21,048 bases of DNA from Dictyocoela muelleri (taxonomy: Eukaryota > Microsporidia), in NCBI GenBank assembly GCA_016256075.1, contig SDVU01000099.1:1-21048 (forward strand). The letters are read 5' to 3'. The notes below the pieces were generated by a model, which was not told the DNA's origin, ran no database searches, and saw only the letters and a program-made list of their open reading frames with translations. Below, in pieces: positions 17,259 to 21,048 of the stretch. The translations under genes and the position numbers were made by a program. How positions within the stretch are numbered: position 1 is the first letter of the stretch; each line of letters opens with the position of its first letter.

Positions 17259-17261
17259 GGG
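17259..17261 (-). promoter_or_regulatory. C-run start signal of Vma7
   Basis: CCC (GGG on the plus strand) lies at -6 to -8 before the Vma7 ATG. It is the weakest of the three runs but at the same distance. Confidence 0.5.
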
Positions 17262-17639
17262 TACTTTGAATTTTAATTTTGTAATGATTGAATTTGAAGA
17301 TTTTAAGATTTTAAGATTCAAATTATTGTTTAATATTTATTTTTCGTTATAATTCATTTTTTCAATAACTTGATAGTAAAATTTCTACAGAGGAGTGTAT
17401 TCTTAGAAGCTAAAAATAATGTAATTAACATACCTGAAAATGATTATTATGATTTAAAGCAGCACATAATTATGTAAAATAGAAATTTCATTAAGTAGTG
17501 AATAATTATATTTTTACGACTAATTTAATATTCCTTATTTAGAGTCGATATAGATGTTCATAGTGAGAAGACTTGTGTGTTTTCGACTATGAAGTTAACT
17601 ATGCATTATGTCTAAAGATTTTTAAAGAATAAATACAAG

Positions 17640-17927
17640 AAAGTCTGATATTACACTACTCTTATTAACTTTATAATGTATCATGAATATAGTTGGTCTC
17701 TTAATTACTTATGAGTGACTGTAATTTACTTGTTAAGAACCAAAAATCTAAAGAATATGGTAAAAGATGACTCTCCGAGTTGGCAATTATGGAAATAATT
17801 TTTTATATATAATTTATGTGTATCATTTTATTATTAATGTCGTATAAGAGATGACTCTCCGTGTTAGCAATTATGGAAATTATCATTATATATAATTTAT
17901 GTGTATCATTTTATTATTAATGTCGTA
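17640..17927 (+). mobile_element. old SINE 3' fragment with an internal tandem duplication
   Basis: AAGAACCAAAAATCTAAAG and GATGACTCTCCGAGTTGGCA match the SINE 3' region (GGAACCAAAGGTCATAAG, GACAACTCTCCGGGTTGGCA). Weaker similarity reaches back to at least TCATGAATATAGTTGGTCTC (near 17680) and perhaps to 17545. Its last 84 bases are duplicated in tandem (listed separately). Confidence 0.65.
17766..17927 (+). repeat. 84-bp tandem duplication of SINE end plus flank
   Basis: GATGACTCTCCG begins at 17766 and again at 17850. Both copies continue with AATTATGGAAAT, TATATAATTTATGTGTATCA and TTTTATTATTAATGTCGTA, nearly unchanged. The duplication postdates the SINE insertion and includes non-SINE flank. 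Confidence 0.88.
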
Positions 17928-18012
17928 GTCGACTAATAATTGTATACATTAAAAAAATCTTAATGTCAAAAATAATTTCCAATTTACTGAAGAAACAAAA
18001 AAATTTAAAAAG

Positions 18013-18477
18013 TATATATATATATTACATGCTAACAACATCCATAGCTGCTAACCCAGAGAGTTGTCTCCAACCATAGTCTTATGACCTTTGGTTCCTG
18101 GTGTTCCGACAATACGTCACTTCCTAAGCTACCCAGAAGCCCAGCTGTATACGCGATTTTCGTTTTATCAATGACTCGGCAGAATACAGGTAATTAGAGG
18201 CTTTTTCATGATATTTTATTTATCACTACCTTTTGACGAGAAGTGTCGCCGCACTCCTTCCCACACCTAGGAGAGTTCTTTCATCTTCGTCGTCATATTA
18301 CACCGAGTCTTAATCAGCTATACACACTGGAACAACTGTATATGAATACTATAATTATATAGTTACGACCGCTTAAAACTTATTCCCTCATTATTTATTA
18401 AAGAGGGACGTCAGCGGGATTCGAACGCGATACTTTAATTTTACATTCAAGAGTGTTAACTACTGGACTATCTGGCC
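18013..18477 (-). mobile_element. SINE copy 8, full-length
   Basis: This is a well-kept full copy. Read on the minus strand it starts GGCCAGATAGTCCAGTAGTT, has the B box CGTTCGAATCC, then GACGTCCCTCTTTAATAAAT, AGTTGTTCCAGTGTGTATAG, CCTGTATTCTGCCGAGTCAT, GTATACAGCTGGGCTTCTGG and GTTGTTAGCATGTAATATAT. Its 3' half closely matches copy 1. No clear target duplication was seen. Confidence 0.92.
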
Positions 18478-18845
18478 TCTTTTATATTTTGTGTTTTTTA
18501 TTTTTATCCGAGGAGTTATTCTAATAGCAATTTGGATGATATGGCGATAAACGTAATATTTCTTTTATTTTTAAGAATCACTTTAAATATCATTTAATGG
18601 TAGAGATAAATAGTTATTAAACTGTAAATAATGGAGTGTATATATGCTATTATAAAATTGTTTTTATATTTGTAAATTAATTTATGTTTTATTTTAAATA
18701 GATTGATTACGAATTTATATTCCACGTTTGTTGTATTTTATAGTTTTCATATTTATTTAAAGACAATTTCTACTTTAAAATTTAAAATAAAAAATTGATT
18801 ATAGCGGATTAACAATTTGCTAGCAGAGAATTCAATTTTTCTTTA
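18478..18845. other. AT-rich spacer, no gene seen
   Basis: This is AT-rich DNA between SINE copy 8 and the Tigger-like element. No coding frame, repeat or RNA gene is recognisable. Confidence 0.5.
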
Positions 18846-18847
18846 TA

Positions 18848-20614
18848 CAGTCCGACCTCACTTTTAGGTCACTTTTTATAGAAATTGCTCTAAAGCGAGG
18901 TTTTAATGTGGAACGAGGTTTTTGTAAAATTTTATTAATCCAATAAAAAAGTAACTGTGGTTATTAAAAAAACGATAAAAATTCAAAAAATACCCTAATT
19001 AATTTTTTCTAAATTTAGCAAAAAATTTTAGAAGGGTTTATTTTTTGAACAAAGAAAATCTGTTATTTTACATCCAAAGCCATTCTATCCTTCCATTCTT
19101 TTATAATTTCAATTTTTAAAAGCATCGATTCTTTTTATTTTCGAAGAAGACAACTCTCCTGCAAGTGCATTAAATTTTTCAAAGTGTAACAAAGCTGTTT
19201 TTATCATATCACGAAGAGAAATTTATTCTGGATTAAAATCAGCATCCAAGATGTTTTCATCATCAACGTCAAAAAATTCGTCATAGACATTGGAAACAAC
19301 ACCTTCCAGTATGATAGACTTATCTTCTGAGTTTTCTAAAGACAAAGTACTTTTTTATTTTTTTTCGTAATCCTTTAGAAAAACAATTTATAATTGTTTC
19401 CTTTGATATTTTGTCCCATGCTATTGAAATTAAAATGATGGCATCTTTTATATTTAAACTATCAATGCTACTGACTCAGTACCCGCAAAATCTCAGTCTA
19501 TTGAATTTATTAAGGCATTTTGATAATGATCTTTAAATGCCCTAATAATACCAATATCCAAGGGTTGTATTATTGATGTTGTATTTTTTGGAAATTTTAA
19601 AAGTTCCACATGGCTAAGTTTAACACTTTTATGCGCTGTAGAATTGTCCAATAAGAGAAGAATCTTTCTAATTTACCTAGACATATCATTGTTCATTCGT
19701 TCAAAATATTCAATAAATAATGAGCTATTCATCTATGCCTTAAATGAAAACGTATAATTAATACCAACTTCTTCAGGGGGGAAATTTTTAAGTGGCCTTG
19801 GCGTTTTAAAATGTCTATAACAAGCGGAAAAAGTTTTTCACTTTCCATGATGACGTAAGCATGATGTTAACTCTAGTTTTATTCCCCTTTATTTCTTTGC
19901 AATTATCTTCAGATGTAACAAAAGATTTTTTCGGCAAATTTTTGTAATATAGGGCGGTCTCATCACTATTGAAAATATCACGAGGGTTATAAATTTTCAA
20001 AGCTTTATAAAATATTTCTTTAAAGTCGTCTAAACTGCTAAAATCAGAGAGTTTTCCTTCTCCTGAAATGTTTTTAAAAGACAATTCATGTCGTTTCTTA
20101 AACCTATCAAGCCAGTCATTTGACGCCTTAAAGTCTTTATATATTATTTTGAGCCATTTTTAACACTATAGTTTTGAGTATAGAGCCATTAATAAGTATA
20201 TTTTTTTGTCTAAGGTAAGAAAATACCTAAAAACCTGCGCATCTAGATAATAATATTGTATTGACGCTGTTTATTGACAATTTTAAGATTTTCATCAGAA
20301 TTAGATTTAAAAATTATATTTTTAATAGTTTTTTTTTATTCTAAAGACACTTCCCTTAGATATTCCGTATTTTTGTTTGCTAAATTTCTTTCCTTAATAG
20401 TACATATCCTACAATCTTCTATAAATTCATCTCGTTCCTTTTTACAAAATTTTTCATTATGGTAAAATTCTTAAAAAATATTAACATTCCCTGAAAACGG
20501 GATTAAAAACGACAAATTTCACAAGTTATTTTATAACATTAAACCAAAATTGTTTGAAATCAGAAAACGCTTTTAAAATGAGGTTTTTATATGGGGCGGG
20601 GTTGGGTTGGACTG
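18848..20614. mobile_element. Tigger/pogo-type DNA transposon, full-length but decayed
   Basis: This 1767-bp element is bounded by CAGTCCGACCTCAC (left) and, inverted, CAGTCCAACCCAAC (right), with TA on each outer side (18846-18847 and 20615-20616), the target duplication of the Tc1/mariner/pogo superfamily. GCGAGGTTTTA, ACGAGGTTTTT and, near the other end, TGAGGTTTTTA are subterminal repeats. The interior holds one decayed pogo-type transposase on the minus strand. The size is close to a minimal autonomous element of this group. Confidence 0.9.
19080..20480 (-). pseudogene. Tigger/pogo-type (CENPB-domain, DDE) transposase, decayed
   Basis: On the minus strand, KDFKASNDWLDRFKKRHELS (near 20080-20135, CENPB-type helix-turn-helix) continues into SFKNISGEGK and YNPRDIFNSDETALYYKNLP (near 19920-19985, first catalytic Asp). 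It goes on in other frames with ILLLLDNSTAHKSVKLSHVE (near 19610-19665, second Asp), NTTSIIQPLDIGIIRAFKDH (near 19525-19585, third Asp) and AWDKISKETIINCF (near 19390-19430), the usual C-terminal block. All three catalytic Asp residues survive, but the gene is broken by multiple stops and frame changes (for example after FFRLL near 19815 and after NNDMSR). The part upstream of 20150 is hard to follow. Confidence 0.88.
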
Positions 20615-20846
20615 TATACTAAAAAATATGAAATCTATATAAAGCGTTACAATTTAAAGGTTAATATTATGAAATAAAAAATGTTGCACAAAACCTTATA
20701 TTAGCCTTTTGTTAGTTTTTTATATTTCACACTTGCATCTCTTTTTTTGATATTCTCTGACTTTAATCAAAAAAATTTAAACGTATAAATAAATTGAAAG
20801 TAGCTACTACTATAAAATAAATTTATCGACATAAGTTAGGGCCAGA

Positions 20847-20857
20847 TAGCTCAGTGG
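20847..20857 (+). promoter_or_regulatory. pol III A box of SINE copy 9
   Basis: TAGCTCAGTGG fits the tRNA A-box consensus TRGYNNANNNG exactly, seven bases into the SINE, as in a tRNA gene. Confidence 0.75.
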
Positions 20858-20890
20858 TTAACACTCTTGATTGTAAAAATTAAGTATCGT

Positions 20891-20901
20891 GGTTCGAATC
20901 C
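20891..20901 (+). promoter_or_regulatory. pol III B box of SINE copy 9
   Basis: GGTTCGAATCC is a perfect tRNA B box, 33 bases downstream of the A box, the normal tRNA spacing. The flanking T-stem and the anticodon arm pair poorly, and the repeat runs on for about 390 bp beyond, so this is a tRNA-derived SINE head rather than a tRNA gene. Confidence 0.78.
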
Positions 20902-21048
20902 TGCTGACGCTACTCTTTTATAAATAATAAGGAATGACATTAAGCGGGCATAACTATATAATTATAGTATGATATACAGTTGTTCCAGTGTAGTATAGCT
21001 GATTAAGACTTGGTCTAATATGACAATGAAGCAGAAGGGACTCTCTTA

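Larger units (their letters stand above)
20840..21048 (+). mobile_element. SINE copy 9, 5' half (cut by window end)
   Basis: This copy has the best-preserved head: GGCCAGATAGCTCAGTGGTT followed by GTATCGTGGTTCGAATCCTG, then ATGACATTAAGCGGGCATAA, GTTGTTCCAGTGTAGTATAG and GACTTGGTCTAATATGACAA. It runs off the window at GACTCTCTTA. The preceding 20617-20838 is AT-rich with nothing recognisable. Confidence 0.92.

Noticed and set aside
20840-20912. A true tRNA gene at the head of SINE copy 9
   Set aside because: A and B boxes are intact, but the T-stem and D-stem pair poorly, the anticodon loop is unclear, and the same head recurs fused to the same 390-bp body in other copies.

Overview
This window looks like a gene-poor, strongly AT-rich stretch of a microsporidian (fungal-lineage parasite) genome. 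Five short, intronless protein genes are recognisable: a Chs7-type chitin synthase export chaperone (4387-5211, minus), a SNAP-25/Sec9-type Qbc-SNARE (12942-13604, plus), ribosomal protein eL13 (13912-14406, minus), ribosomal protein uS9/RPS16 (16029-16457, plus) and V-ATPase subunit F/Vma7 (16966-17253, minus). The microsporidian call rests on four things: the shortness of eL13, the lack of introns, C-runs (CCC to CCCCC) within 8 bases upstream of three of the five start codons (a known microsporidian start signal), and a Merlin/ISXO2-like transposon of a type common in these genomes. The low gene density recalls expanded genomes such as Edhazardia or Hamiltosporidium, but the species cannot be fixed from this window.

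Most of the window is repeats. A dispersed repeat of about 460 bp occurs as ten copies or fragments on both strands (1-143, 1880-2333, 2496-2957, 3489-3700, 3717-4174, 8793-9242, 15667-15915, about 17640-17927, 18013-18477, 20840-end). Its 5' end carries tRNA-like pol III A and B boxes, its 3' end is a short TA-rich tail, and at least one copy has a perfect 11-bp target duplication. It therefore looks like a tRNA-derived SINE family. I do not know of such a family being described in microsporidia, and it is the most interesting feature here.

Layout: 1-4174 is SINEs, a degenerate G/A-rich array and AT-rich spacer. Next comes the Chs7-like gene. From 5212 to 8792 there is a transposon graveyard: a nested foldback element with a 9-bp duplication, two more inverted-repeat elements and a hAT-like relic. 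From 9333 to 12935 there is a tandem array based on an 18-bp unit, interrupted by a Merlin element, a 0.93-kb long-inverted-repeat element and a third inverted-repeat element; the array ends 6 bp before the SNARE start. The interval 12942-17253 is the gene-dense core (SNARE, eL13, uS9, Vma7), with AT-rich minisatellites between genes. From 17254 to the end there are SINE copies and a nearly full-length but decayed Tigger/pogo transposon (18848-20614, TA duplication).

The host genes are housekeeping or secretory-pathway functions (translation, vesicle fusion, vacuolar acidification, chitin wall synthesis). Their proximity gives no evidence of a shared operon or pathway, and each appears to be transcribed separately.
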